Source of the DNA: Schistosoma mansoni | Lineage: Eukaryota; Platyhelminthes; Trematoda; Strigeidida; Schistosomatidae | NCBI RefSeq assembly: GCF_000237925.1 | Contig: NC_031496.1 | Coordinates: forward strand, 8,285,711-8,349,710 | Length of the DNA: 64,000 bases | Direction: 5' to 3' | In this document: positions 10,561 to 23,350 of the stretch, one piece after another | How positions within the stretch are numbered: the stretch's first letter is position 1 | How the letters are laid out: each line of letters opens with the position of its first letter | The notes under the pieces: generated by a model | Told to the model about the DNA's origin: nothing | Seen by the model: the letters and a program-made list of their open reading frames with translations, nothing else | The model's database searches: none | Program-made: the position numbers and the translations under genes

Positions 10561-11339
10561 TCAGAGCTGTCGCTATTCAGTCGGTCCATGTTTGGTTCTC
10601 ATGAAAAACAGCCTGTTGATTCATAAGCTAGGTGTCTGTAGAATATTTCAACAACACTCTACTAAAAAGTTTGCCTGATGATCCGAAGCTGGACAATCTT
10701 TTTATTTTCTTCTGGAGTCTTTGGTGAACATTCTGAACCACATTTCCTTTTATTCCAAAAGTGTAGAAAGTGATAGCGGACAATAAATAAATAATGCTAC
10801 TTGAGAGAATATCACTATTAAGGTCAACCAAACCAGTGTATGTACCTGGTTCTGACAGTGAAAACAAAAACATTCGATTAACATTGCTTTTGCATGCTAT
10901 ATGCCAATAGAGGTGAGACAATAATTATTGGACGAACAAACCAGGTTCAGAAAAGCAAGTTTTGAAAGTTTTCGCGAAATTCATTCATTTGGCTAAATAC
11001 AATGGAAATAAACCATACTCTTGTTCATAACTTCGATAGTCCATTCAGCGACCAGTCAGAATAAAGCAGGAATTATCATCCCTATCATCTTTGTAAGCAA
11101 TGGAAGTTAGCCTCCCTCATTCTGTTAGTTTTTTGGTTGACTTCTTAGTATCGATGCAGTAGTTAATATTTCCGTGTGACAAAATTCCGTAATTTATGTG
11201 ACTCTGTAAATGTCAGCCCTAGTTTTTTCGGATCAGAATTTTCTCGGTTTTTGCTACTACTAATACTAATACTACTACTCAGGTCAGTGTATTCTTCCCG
11301 CCATGTTCAAGTGTTTTATTTGATAACATGTTAATGGAT
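10561..11339. other. Intergenic DNA, nothing recognised
   Basis: Only short open frames without recognisable content. A (CTA)n-like run lies near 11261-11278. Confidence 0.4.
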
Positions 11340-13580
11340 TGGTTTTGAGTGTTTTCTTTTAGCTCTCCGTCTCTCTTGGATCTAATATTCACGCACGGTG
11401 ATGATGTCAGTCTAGTACCTTTCTCCCACCTCTGGGAAGAAGTGATCATACAGTCATCTTATTCAAGTTCACCGATGAGATTGCCTGTCAAACGGTTGCG
11501 CCGGCCTGTTCTAACATATGGAATGCAGACGTGAACGCGATCAACTCTGTAGCATCGACTAAAAACCAAATAATTGACTCAGAGGCGTCAGTAGAAGAGA
11601 TATGGACTTAGGAAACTTAACCATTTATACCCTGGATAGCCCCAAACTAGAATAAGCATACCAACCCCTGAATAGACCGGGATATTCGACGTTTACTAAG
11701 ACAAAAGAAGTGTTGAAACGTGACTATCATTCTTGGCACAGCAAGTACCAAGCAACGCTACAGGTTGGTGAGAAATAAGTGTATAATAACAATCCGGAAA
11801 GCTCAGAGGAAATATGAAATGCAGTTGACCCAATCTCTAATCAAGCAATCTAAGAGACTATTCTCGTACATAAATTACAGAACAAGGATGCAGCGTTTGA
11901 TTACCAACCCAATTAAGGCAGGTAGTGGGTCTGAATTGATAGAGGACAATCAAGAAAAAGCAGAGGTTTTGGCACACACTTCTAGACGAAGAGCTAGACA
12001 CAAAACAAAGTCAATAAACCGTCTGCTCACAGTGGACTTCGATGGAGAAGATGTGCTTAATGCCTTTGACACATTAGAAAAGGAAAAGTCAGCAGGAATG
12101 GATGAACCGCACCTCAAAATCTTGGGAGTGATTGTGCAATATACTGCAGCCCCATTAACCGTGATATTCTATGTGTCGCTTGGCCAAGGTATGCTACCTA
12201 TGAACTGGAAGGATGCAATCGTCACTCCAATACATAAACCAGTACTAAGACAACTTCCACCAAACTACAGACCTGTCAGTCTCAACAGTGTCGTAGTTAA
12301 AATACTGGGAAGAATAGTCAAAGATACCATGATGATATTCGGGTATACCAACAACTTTTTAAACAGCGAACAACAAGGTTTCAGAAAAGGTTTATTGCGC
12401 ACAATGAACCCCCTTATAGCACGGGAACAATGGATAGAGACTCTAGACAATGAAAAATCAGTGAGTATCTTGTATATACAATTCAGCAAACTATTTGATA
12501 AGGCACCAACAAATAGACTGCCCTTGGAGCTGAAAAATGTAAGCATTGCCGGACCTCTCTTCAAATGGTTTGAGGATTTCATGGTAGGTCGTACATAGAA
12601 AGTAAGAATAAATTCTAAGTTCTCAGCCTGGAAACCAGTGGTTAGTGGAGTACCACAAGGCCTTGTCCTAGGTCTTTTACTTTTTCTTCTGTATGTAAAT
12701 GAACTCCCAAATATATTTGAGTCCCCAATGTTATTATGAGCGATGTAAAAATCTGATGGGAAGCAACAAGAAACGCGTGTGCACACACACTTCAGACAGT
12801 GCTAAGTATTCTGGTTGGCTGGTCTGAAGAGTGGCTGATGCCGGTCAACGCGACAAAGTGTATCTGCATGCACTTTGGAGATACAAAGGTAAACAGGTAC
12901 AGCAAAAGGGAAGTGCCTGCACCCGTGGTCCGGTCCCACAAGGGTCTTGAGGTGACAGTGTGTCATGACCCTGAAACTACGGCCCACTGCTGTGAGATCG
13001 CAATCAAGTGGTTTAGAACCCTCTGGGCTTTAAGACGGACACTCACCAAGTTAGATACTACCATATTCACTACAATACACACAATCTTAGTGAGAGCTAA
13101 GCTCGAAAATTGAGTTTGGGCTGCAAACTCCTGTTTAAAAGGTGAGTCGGATATCCTACAAAAAGTACAGAGGGCAGCTACCAGTGCAATTACAGAACTT
13201 GGGGATTCACCATACAAAGAGCGGCTTGAAAAGCTAGATCTCTTTACTTTGTCTCGTTGCAGACTAAGAGGTGAACTGAGTTTGATGCATAGAATACTAA
13301 AAAATGATTTTGGACCGAATGTATCCTCGCTTATTCTTCCCAATAGATTGGAACATCTCAGAGGACATAGCAATGAAGTAGAAAGGTCAAGAACGAACAA
13401 AACGACAGTGGCATACAGGTTTTCACATCAAGTCATCAATTTTTGGGACTTGTTATGCGAAACAGACGTGTCCGCGCCTTCAACTGACTCATTCAAGAGA
13501 ATACTAGACGCTCACAGAAGCATACTAAATAAGGAATAACACGAGTCGTATGCTTTCTGTCCTCACTACGTAAATCTGAA
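11340..13580 (+). mobile_element. Decayed CR1-like LINE (EN end, RT and C-terminal domain)
   Basis: The order of conserved blocks follows the intact CR1-like LINE at 47-51 kb. An endonuclease end (SLLDLIFTHGDD) lies near 11368-11403, RT sequence at 11720-12740 and the C-terminal domain at 12800-13539 (ends SFKRILDAH). RT landmarks include NYRPVSLNSVVVKIL, EQQGFRKG, FSKLFDKAP and SGVPQGLVLG. The YADD active-site block is lost to stops near 12737. At least three stops or frame changes lie between 12596 and 13115. The 5' half is absent. It is older than the minus-strand LINEs. Confidence 0.85.
11720..12598 (+). pseudogene. RT fragment of the decayed CR1-like LINE
   Basis: The longest open piece of this LINE. 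It covers the region before RT (KRLFSYINYRTRMQR), the first RT blocks and the palm segment LYIQFSKLFDKAP, where active relatives have YIDFSKAFDKVP. An in-frame TAG ends it at VGRT, while the homologous reading continues as KVRINSKFSAW. The changed catalytic-region residues and the stop mean it is not functional. Confidence 0.8.
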
Positions 13581-16500
13581 TCTGTAATCGGACACCAGCG
13601 TGATTTTTTACCTAAGATTATTGTTGCTGTCAACTGGGATTTTATAAGTGTCCGCACACTCCTTCCTGAGTGTTGCTTATTGTGTTTTGGGAAACTACAA
13701 AAGAAAACACCTCTTAGATTACTATTTTCTTTAGTATTATGAACGACCCTTTTCCTTCAACGAGTCAAACTAATATCGAGGGTGATGTCTTGGCGGATAC
13801 CAGTGATTTATTCGAAAGGATTATGAGACCCAGGCACTAGATAACCTAGGACCAATTCAAAGATGTCATCAATCTCTTGAAGGAGGTACGCTATTGAAAA
13901 TATCCACCGTAACTTGACTGGATTACTCGGACGCACTAAGTGATGTGTGAAAGCAAGTCAAACAATGAAAATCAGGAGGTCCTCCACCATTGTTGTGTAG
14001 GTTTGTTGTTTTTACCACAACAGGATGCCGAATGGCCATGGTCAGAGTGTGAAGAGGTAAATAAATTTTATTATGCTCACTTCTTTATCAACCAAAGGTT
14101 ACCGGTTGGTAAGCCATGTGTCACTTGCCGTATGATGCCGTCCGGTACATAATAGCTCGATCTAAGATTGTGCACAAGTACGCTTGCCGTTATCAGTGAT
14201 TATTTGTCGAAATTTCACTACTTTCAGCATTAGTCTTGTTTCGAAAGTCTGTCTATAGGAAAGCCAACGAGCGTTATAAAGTTACTGTAATGTATGGCAG
14301 CCTAATGATTTCAGCTTTCCTATCTTTAAATTAAATTTTTGTTCAACGTTTATGCAGTTTCATTGCTTGCTACGTTCTGGAACACTGCCGATTTGGATAA
14401 CATTTACAGTTACACTGAAACTGTTTCTCACGCAGCAGGCTCATTTAGATCCACGTCTTAGGGAACGCTCTGCCAAGCTAATATTCCTATTATATATTCC
14501 AAGTAATCAATGAAGGCTAGTTGATCAATGTGCGTCTGCTGTATGTTACCATTTTGCCCCCATTCTTTTTGCTATTATACGTTCTGCTTTAGGAAAAGTT
14601 AAAAAGCGTTATATTATATCCAGAAAGCTTATACATATTTTCTATGAAAACGATGACAGGAAGTTGTAAAGTTGCAAGAAAACTTGGAGCTCACTTATCA
14701 GCTTCATTTGGTAATATATACTGAGCCTGCATCTGTAACGTTCATCAAAGTAGGTTCTTTACGAAGAAGATAAATATATTTTGTACCACTTTCAAGTGAC
14801 ACTTATTACATGTGAACTATATGTCAAGAAGCTCGTATTTCACGGATTTATTACGACAGTTAACCTGATGAATCAAAATTAGTTTAAAAGCCTACTCAGG
14901 AACACTTTTATTAATAAGGGATTATGAAGTAAGCATATACACCAGGTTTCCATTTACAACTGTCACATTTATTATGCTCAGCTGTAGTCCTTGTCATTAT
15001 TTTCGTAACTAAAGGGTAAAACAAGTTACTTATAAACAGTAGAAGCGGTTATGAAACTAAAGTGAACGTTCAGTCTACTTTTAAAAACTTTGAAGTTGCT
15101 GTTAGCACGGTCTTTCACAAGTAGTTCCTTAGTCACATGATTGTGACAACGAGAGCTCTTTGAGGGCTCACTCCTATTCCATTCTAAATAAACAACTAAT
15201 ATTGACCTTTGTCAAAATATCAAATTAGCAATAAACAACATTTCAGCAAGCTTTTCTTATTGTTCTTATATCACAAAGGAGAAAACAGATAAGTGCACGC
15301 AGGTATGTGCATGAAATAAGTAAATAAACTACCTAAACGATATGTTTTTCAGCAAAGATGAGTTTGTACAATTGCGATCTATTGATATCTTCATGCGTAT
15401 TAGTTTAAATCATGTCAACTCTTACAACCTGGGAAAGCATAGTATGAGCTCAATACCGTATTGTGCAGTCGTTATTATTATGCTTCCACTTATACGTCCT
15501 AATGTATTGGCGTCTCGTTTAACGGTGAGATATACAAGGAGATCAGGTGTCCGGCAAAATAACATCGTCAGTAGCTAAACAGATTTTTAATGAATATCAA
15601 AACCCAGATGCAGTTGATCAAGACGTAGAACACTTCTTTTCTAGGACAGTATACTGCCCTCTTCAAGGAATGAAACAACACAGCGAGTCGGTTGTCCAGC
15701 TAACAGTTTTAACGCTGGTAAAATTGTTTGACGGTAGTAACGTATTGTTATCTCAGAATTTATATTGAAAATTAATAATGATGAACTTCAAATACAGCCA
15801 AAATCAGACGTATAGTCTACAAACGCACGCCGACAGTGCTTATCACTTTCTTCCAAACTAAACACCACATTATGATGCATGACAACAGCAGCTTCCAACG
15901 TATTTCTTTAGTATTTGTAAGAGGACTAATCTGGACCAATATTCTCATTTAAAGTAGGCTGATATGGGGGTCGCTATAATTTCCTTGTCGTTTTTAAGGA
16001 AAGCAAAGTTATTACTATAGGTCTACATAATATCCTATCGCACGTGTAATTCGTTGATCAAATGAATCAGGAATGTTAGGGAGAGATGTGATATAATAAA
16101 CATGGGGCATCATTATCACGTTCTTCCGATTCCTCCTGTACTGCACAAATTCTAGGCTTTCAACCTCAGCTTCTGGGGACTAGTTACATGACAGAATCTT
16201 ACACTTATAATTTTCTAACTTCTAAGCTTAAGCACGTTAGTGGAAATGAAAAATTAAGCGACATCAGTTGACAAACTTATGTGCTTCATCGCTTCATTCA
16301 AGTAAGAATAATATATTGACTAAATTGAGTTATACGACAATCAAAAATACTAAACTGAAGAGGTGTCAGAATTATTGTTTCATTTGGATAGACATGTTAC
16401 TTTAGGTAGCTGACTACAGATGAATAAGCGTATAAACCCCGAAGATAAACTATAGGCTAATATGACATACCTAAAAAAACACGATATTGTTTCAAGACCA

Positions 16501-18469
16501 AAGACTACAGTAATTTAGACATCGAAACATGGTTCACGGCGCAACAACCAGGGATGCATTTACCCTCAAACATTTCTCTATCATTTTCTGATGGTCTACT
16601 TCAGAACAACTACGACTGTTGCTAAACTTCCTATGACTTGAAATATCATTCCCACATTTATTACGCATGTTCTGTCTGGCATTGCCTGAAACAGTGAGTA
16701 AAAATTGCAGCCAAAGTATAGTCTAACTTGTTCATGAAAACTACGTCGAAATCTGACAAACCTATCCACTACATGAATATAAACCTAACCGATATTTCGG
16801 CCTACGATACAGTCAGTTGACGTGATAACTTTGAGTATATCTCAACTGGGCAAAATAATATTTAGGCATAATAGCTCATGTAAGTTAGTAATACAAGGCC
16901 TAATTCTCAGTCCTAGTTCTTCACACTAATTTGCGATCCTCGCTTGACCCTGGAAAGAAACGCTATGTGTTCTTACAAACTCCGAACAGCATCATATGCA
17001 ATGTTGACAAAATTTCTACTACTTTCATTTATTTCGTATATTTAGGCAGATATTTGGTGTAATATGTGAACTACAGCTACTAGAAATAGAAGCTCGTTAA
17101 ACAAAGGCTTCTCCTATCCCATGTAAAACCATTAAAATATTCACGTTTCCACTTATTGACAATAGTAGGCTTGGACGTTCATCAATATGTCGAGGGGTAT
17201 GTGATTTAAGCCAATTGTTGCAAAGGATGAACAGCACGGCGTACTCAATAGAGGTGTGGCGTAGATGTTCGAACAAGCATCTTTAGCGAATGTTTGTTCG
17301 GCATCAATGTCGATGACTTACAGAACTATTAATTGTAAGGATTTATTTATCGCTACACATCTATTAGTCATTGGACTGTTCCAGGGCGCTATATTTAATC
17401 ACACGCTTTGTCAGCGCAGGCATAGTCCAAAAGTCATGCCACCGGTCCTCGCTCACATGTTACATGTTGTCGAGGGTTTGTGATGTCGTTATTTATCAGC
17501 TATTCACAAACAGTTACCCGCTAAGATTATCGGCATACCTCCCTCATGAAACTACGAAGACGAAAATAAAAGTGGGCAAAAGTTTATTGATGTATCATTA
17601 CTACTTATACAGAGACAGCAACATTTGATGCAGAAAAATCAGTTTACAGGTTGAATATATACCTAAGTTAAAAATACTACTACAAAGAACTTCTTATAGT
17701 AAACACTTCCTGTCTCGTCTCCACACCTTGTTGTATTCCAATCCGTATTTTCTATCGTAAAGAATAATAAACGAAAACAAGTGTTAGGGAAACTACAGTC
17801 TTACCTAGTTATCGATGACCCTTAAGTAAAAATTGTCGACTTTCCTCCCCTCCATCACCGCAAAGTATTCACCATATTTCTCAATAATCTGTTGTTTGTG
17901 CATCATTTGACTTCATTGAACCCGTATATACTGTTCGCTCCGTCTGGGTAATGATGTTGTAGTGTTATTTTGAAAGTTATGTGTGTTATTTATCGTCCAT
18001 CGGCTGCTTTGTCTAAGAATATGATGAGCTATTTAGTTTATTTCGTGATTGATTAAGCTTACCTGTAAAAGTTCGCCCTCGGAACTTATCCAAGATTCAT
18101 GTTACATCTGCTCGAATTTCTTTTTGCGTCCATGCGAACGGAACAGGATGCTACAGTCCAAAATTATCCCTTATTGCCAACTGGAATAACGAATATCTAA
18201 AAAGTAGAACTGAAAAAAAACATAAATACTTTTTATTATTGGTGTTTTGAGTCGAATCAATACAAACTACTTCTGCATATTTGTTATATAATTCTATTTG
18301 TTCATAAGTACTAAAGTAGATTCTGGTGACATTCATTTTCTGAATACTCTCTTAGTTCACCGTTTTGCCGCAATATAACAAATACTTGCAGTTGTGTATA
18401 ACAACCTAAAATATACTTCTAGACAACTACCGGTGAAGAGGTGAACTTTCATACTCTTCACATCAGCAG
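13581..18469. other. Long intergenic stretch, nothing firmly recognised
   Basis: The ORFs here are short and lack known motifs. Two exon-like pieces at 13738-13890 and 14023-14055 were considered and not accepted. No hammerhead SINE, LTR or LINE block could be identified. Confidence 0.4.
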
Positions 18470-18985
18470 CAGTAACCTGCTTATCAGTTCGATCTTTCAT
18501 ACAGGCTTCAAATTTTCTCCTTCGTTTGAGGACAATCTACTGATTCATGGATCACAAACCATCCATGAAATAGTACAAGGATGATTGTGAAGCATCTTGT
18601 ATGACTTTATGGCACATTCATCACCGTCCAACTTCATGGAACCTGGATTGGAAGTTTCGAAACTTAGACCTTAAACGTCACATGTTAATTAGAGTTCTCA
18701 CGGTTTTTTATTCACTTATATAACCAGAGGTTTACGCCTATGACCAAATGTTCAATGAAACACCAAACGTGTATTTAAATCTCATGTCCTTCAGCAGTTT
18801 ACCTTCGCCTTGAATGTAATGAATATGGGTAGTCTGGGAAGGGATAGAATTATTCTTCCATACTTTTTGGGACTCTTTTTAGACACCATCGAATTCAATC
18901 CAGCTCCCCAAACGTCTGTCCAGTTTTATGAGTTTAAACGCCTCGCTTAAGTCCACTGGAACGTTTCTTGAACATAAATCACTAC
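18470..18985 (-). mobile_element. Possible very old LINE RT fragment
   Basis: On the minus strand near 18930-18975 the reading VPVDLSEAFKLI resembles the 'DFSKAFD' block of LINE reverse transcriptases. Surrounding sequence is degenerate. It could be chance; the call rests on one block. Confidence 0.3.
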
Positions 18986-20780
18986 AAAAAGCACTCAATA
19001 ATTGTTAAAGAAAGTTATTTCTTGCGATAATACTTGTCAGGTCGTTCAAGGTCGTTAAAACGAAACGGCGGGCGGCCTTGAAAAGCTCTGGCTTTAACGT
19101 CCCGTCAGTGCATATAAGACAAGAAACAAGTTATCGGTTTTTAATATTTGATTTTTTTGCGTTAAATACTACAGTGAACAACAAACTGAATAACCTGCAA
19201 ACTGAACTTCTTTGCTTCTATACTTCTTTGTGCTGGACGTGTAGTTTCCATAGTACGGGAGTCTCGGGAGCAGCCATAGTTCCCAACTTTTGAAGAAAAT
19301 CCTCTATTACAGGTAAAAATCTGATAAGTCTGACTCACAATTTCACGAAAGTGCAACCCGAAATTCACTCGTGTCTACGGAAAATTCCGAAATTCGTTAA
19401 AATCTAGGGGCTTGTATCGTTTAAACGTTAGCTAGTGCCATCGCGAGGTTAACTCACCAAATCAGCTACAACATATTTTAGCATTCAAGCTAGTTTCAGT
19501 TCGTGATGATAAAACCCATAACTTCCATATATATTCGCTTCGTTTATCGTGAAGCTAATTATCAACCAAGATTTCGTTACTTTTCATTGCAAATGATGCT
19601 ACAAATCATGCATTTTACTCACTGACCAAAACGTAGTTCAATGTAGTCTATTTAATTGAAGTCCACCAAATTCTCTAGTTGTAATATATAACTTGCTGTG
19701 TGGATTGTAACAAAGTATATTTCGAAGCATCTAAAAGTCATTCCGTAAATCCTAATCCTTGTGGTATTATGGCTCACCATTGTTAGTTATATGTTCATTG
19801 GTTATTCTATTGTTCAGATCAATGGCTTATGTGTAGTCGTGTACACTTATGTAGAAGGGATTAGGTTTACGTACCAGCATTAACCCGCTACTCTTCTCTT
19901 AAAATCTCGTCTTGCAATGTTTCAGATGGTTATATATATATATAACACATCCATGTGTTTCATAAAATTCCACTATAACCTGAATGTTAAGACAGTCATC
20001 TCGCTCAAAGTGGTTAGTTCATCACTAACGATGTACATTTCAGCTTTCAACGTTGCTATGAGTTTAAAAAAGAAATATAGCTGTTTATTAAATGACAGGG
20101 ATTAGAACTGAGCATTTTCTCTATATATAGTCTTTATCACCGAAATAACAATGTAAGCATTAAGTAAATATGTGGATGGATGAGTTAGTTTCAAGTGTTT
20201 TAAACGTTTGGCTTGCTTATTTGAACTGTGCTTCATCTACCTTAGTTTGAAAGTCTAATTAGTTTGATTGCATTAACGGTTTCAGGAATGTATCTTACAT
20301 ATGACTACCTAAAACTGGATTACACCACCTATAAATGATTATATTTTCACTTGTGAAGTAATGTCGACGTACAGTAACAATGTCATATGTAAGTTGTCTA
20401 TTCAACTATGAAGATTTGGGAGAGATCACGCTCCTTGAGTTTAATATAAAAGTAAAGGGCTTTATAGATGCAGACCTATAGTTGTGACTGGATAATTATA
20501 CTCAAATAATAACTGTTACGCTAACTAATAAAACTACCCTGGTTTTCTGACACTATTTATACCGACGTTAGCACTGGCTTCTTAAACTAACATTTTACGA
20601 AACACAATTTTGTAAAGTTAGGAACTAGTGTCGCACTGTTGAATGTACTGGTGTTTAGGCTTTAGTTTATTAGGCAGATAAATTTTGGTCTGCTTCTTTG
20701 GATCCATTCGAAATCCACTAACTGGATTGGAACTATGCTTTGTGCTAAATAAATTCTTAAGGACTCCCAAAATTATGTTG
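18986..20780. other. Intergenic DNA, nothing recognised
   Basis: No supported gene or repeat. A short (TA)n run lies near 19931-19943. Confidence 0.4.
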
Positions 20781-20794
20781 GTCCAGGTTGCTAT

Positions 20795-21090
20795 ATTTCT
20801 GGGAGTTGGAAAACTCTGATTCCAAACCAATGGTGCACATGGGCTCCAGTACCCTGAGGGAATAAATGGCGTATGAATCAATCGTTGGTCACCGGCTACC
20901 ATGGGACTGCGTTTCCTTACGATGCTCCACTGCCTTGTGGATCAGACCTTTAGGTCGAAGGCTCCGGGTGTGTCCTCCTAAGAAAACCACCTGCTTCAAT
21001 TTGGGCACCTGGACAGTATCACAGCCCTCACACAAATCAAATGAGATTTGTGTGGTGCATACATATCGTTTGCCTCCTTGGTCAACTTAA
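20795..21090 (-). repeat. Repeat A, copy 1 (unnamed interspersed repeat)
   Basis: Bases here are the reverse complement of 22410-22690 with few differences, including the segments 'ggtcgaaggctccgggtgtg' and 'ccattggtttggaatc'. The copy stops early at its far end compared with copies 2 and 4. An open frame is partly shared by copies, but substitutions between copies do not look coding and no domain is recognisable, so I treat it as non-coding. Confidence 0.8.
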
Positions 21091-21740
21091 ATAAAAGTGA
21101 AAACGATAGCTAAACACGAAACAAAGCATATTTAGTTTCTATATACTAGAAACCTTACTACTAGGTCAACCCTAGTCATATATGATAAATCCAGTTTCAA
21201 ATTCATTTATTTGAAAATTTAGGACCTGTCTATGAGAGTTACCATAAATTTCTACTTCTGAGACAAAATAATTTATTGTTTCTCCTACTTTGTTAATGTT
21301 GATCTTTAAATCTCCGTTTTGAATTTATTCAGTTTCCCTTTCCTGACCTAAACAGGCAACTATTACTGGAGTTAGTTTACTTTCATTTACACTAATTTTG
21401 AAGTATCTTTAAAGGTATACTGGAAAATAAATTGTTATGTTTTTTTGCAAATTCTGCCTTCCAATGAAGTTCAGTACGTTTATTTTAAACAGCCTCTTTC
21501 TGCGATCTTACTCCTGAAAGATTTACAGATAGGATTTCCGTTCAGATCTCTAGTTATCAGTTACTGATCAATATAGTGCATTCAGTATCTACCTTTATTT
21601 CTTAAATTCTCATCTTTAGTCAAATTTGTACACTGTTTAATTAACATGAAAACCATGATTCTTAGTATATTTGTTATAGGTGGCTAACTTCATAATTTAC
21701 TTTGCATTCAGTGACGGACTCAATATATTTTTATTTTTAG
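21091..21740. other. YAE1: Upstream region or intron of YAE1
   Basis: No promoter motif stands out. A good splice acceptor (pyrimidine-rich 'tttttatttttag') ends at 21740, so this stretch probably contains the first intron or an upstream untranslated exon of YAE1. Confidence 0.4.
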
Positions 21741-21759
21741 GTGTACACAGTTTATTTCT

Positions 21760-22140
21760 ATGGATGATGTATTCAATAGCGAAATATCTGATGTCCATTC
21801 AGAGTTAGAAGTTGGGTCACGAGACTGGGAACGTCGTTCTGAGGAAGTTTATAGTGCAGGCATACGAGAAGGATATTTTGCTAAAAGTGACGTTGTTTTA
21901 CAAAAAGAATTTGATATTGGTGTTGATCAAGGATTTGCATCGACGTTTGAACTGGCAGTTTTAAAGGGGCGATTATCAGTAAGGTTATACTATTCAACAG
22001 GCGAAAAACATTTGAAAATTAAAAATCTCGTTAAGTCAATTGACGAAAAAGAAAAACAGCTTATATCACTGGGTTCTATAGAAAAAGATCTAACTTACCA
22101 ACAGCTTGTACATGAGGCTGAAATTCTCTTAAAATCTTAA
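21760..22140 (+). CDS. YAE1: Yae1 domain protein (YAE1 homologue)
   Basis: A 126-residue protein. The N-terminal half carries the Yae1 'deca-GX3' pattern: Gly34, Gly38, Gly54, Gly58 and Gly70 fall in one four-residue register within a predicted helix pair (GIREGYF and IGVDQGFASTFELAVLKGRLS). In yeast and human, Yae1 binds Lto1/ORAOV1, and the pair links the cytosolic iron-sulfur assembly machinery to the ribosome-recycling ATPase ABCE1/Rli1. The C-terminal part is a charged helix (EKEKQL) of no known fold. The length is close to the human protein. The start ATG lies 20 bases after a splice acceptor at 21739-21740, so the coding region is one exon with an untranslated leader. Inverted repeat A copies flank it. 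Confidence 0.8.
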   Translation: MDDVFNSEISDVHSELEVGSRDWERRSEEVYSAGIREGYFAKSDVVLQKEFDIGVDQGFASTFELAVLKGRLSVRLYYSTGEKHLKIKNLVKSIDEKEKQLISLGSIEKDLTYQQLVHEAEILLKS

Positions 22141-22379
22141 ACAGTATACTTATGGGAAATTTTTGTACATAGATTTCGTATTCTTCATATTACATCTTCT
22201 TGTTTATTCTTTACAATATTTGTTGATCCTTGGTTCCAATGTTTGAGGGGTTAGTATTCTTGAACAAGTCAATTGAGCACCCACTATTGTGCAGTTTGTT
22301 CTCACCAATTTACATACATAATCATAGAAACAACGATCTTCACAACCCCATACTGATAAAACAAGAATTTAATTATTAT

Positions 22380-22905
22380 TTATTTAAACACATAAATATT
22401 GGTAGAAGGAAGCACCAGATATATATGCGCCACACAAATCTCATTTGATTTGTACGAGGGCTGTGATACTGTCCATGTGTCCAAACTGAAGCAGGTGGTT
22501 TTCTTAGGACACACCCGGAGCCTTCGACCTAAAGGTCTGATCCACAAGGCAGTGGAGCATCGTGAGAAGATTCAGTCTCATGGTAGCCGGTGAACAACGA
22601 TTGATTCATACGCCATTTATTCCCTCAGGGTACTGGAGCCCATGTGCACCATTGGTTTGGAATCAGGGTTTTCCAACTCCCTTAGGTGGACTTTCCGTGT
22701 CCACCAACTCGGTTAAAGCGCTGTACATTCGCTTTTCGTCCTCTCAATTTCGTAAACAACATCCGTGGTGCGAGAAGGCGCTGAGTAGGACTTTCCTGGC
22801 AGAGGCTATATACGCGTTGCCATGTGAGAGCATTTGGCGAGGGAGAGCGGACTCTCGGCCGTACCAGGGCATTTGGGGGCAAAAGATGTGAATAACCATT
22901 GTAAT
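22380..22905 (+). repeat. Repeat A, copy 2
   Basis: The most complete plus-strand copy. It starts near 'ggtagaaggaagcaccagat', passes the conserved 'cttcgacctaaaggtctgat' and 'tactggagcccatgtgcacc' blocks, and ends near 'accagggcatttgggggc'. No terminal inverted repeats, poly(A) tail or obvious target-site duplication was found, so the transposition class is unknown. Confidence 0.8.
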
Positions 22906-23204
22906 ACCAATGTAAATCTTGAGAAGATTCTTGAAAGTTTTAGAAGAAACTAATTAAAAATAAGTAAATATTTTATATTGAATGTTTAAATAACAAAGAA
23001 GTAGTGAATTGATTACAACACTTGACATTCATTCTGTTACCGTGTCTCATGTTTGAATTGTGCTCTTAAATAATCCAGTTTTTGTTGGCATTGCTGCCCC
23101 TTACAAATGGGTTGTCGGAGAACGGCGTACACAAACGGTAATTGGTTTTTCAATTATATTAAAAAATTACTAATATTCAAATGTTGAACCAAGAATAAGA
23201 AAAT

Positions 23205-23350
23205 GAAGGCATCTTAGTGGTTTAGATGTTTAAGTTATAAACACTAATTTTCAGGTTCGAACACCGCTCTGCCTACTTTGGTTTGGGTAACCGTGTAGTA
23301 TCATTATCCCCCACCTAGACTGGCTCATACCAAGTTACCTGGTAAGAGGA
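23205..23350 (+). repeat. tRNA-derived SINE (third family), copy 1
   Basis: A-box-like 'atcttagtggttta' near 23211 and B box GGTTCGAACAC at 23254-23264 give a pol III-type promoter. The downstream segment 'gggtaaccgtgtagtatcat' is shared with the copy at 25884-26045. No ribozyme is present. It is not a tRNA gene, because no cloverleaf with paired acceptor stem can be drawn. Confidence 0.6.

Noticed and set aside
13738-14055. Exon-like pieces with good splice sites (reading begins MNDPFPSTSQTN; second piece DAEWPWSECEE)
   Set aside because: Stops interrupt the first piece, no intron removes them convincingly, and no known protein is recognised.
22562-22891. Repeat A open frame as a conserved protein
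   Set aside because: The frame is only partly shared, differences between copies do not favour silent sites, and no motif is recognised.
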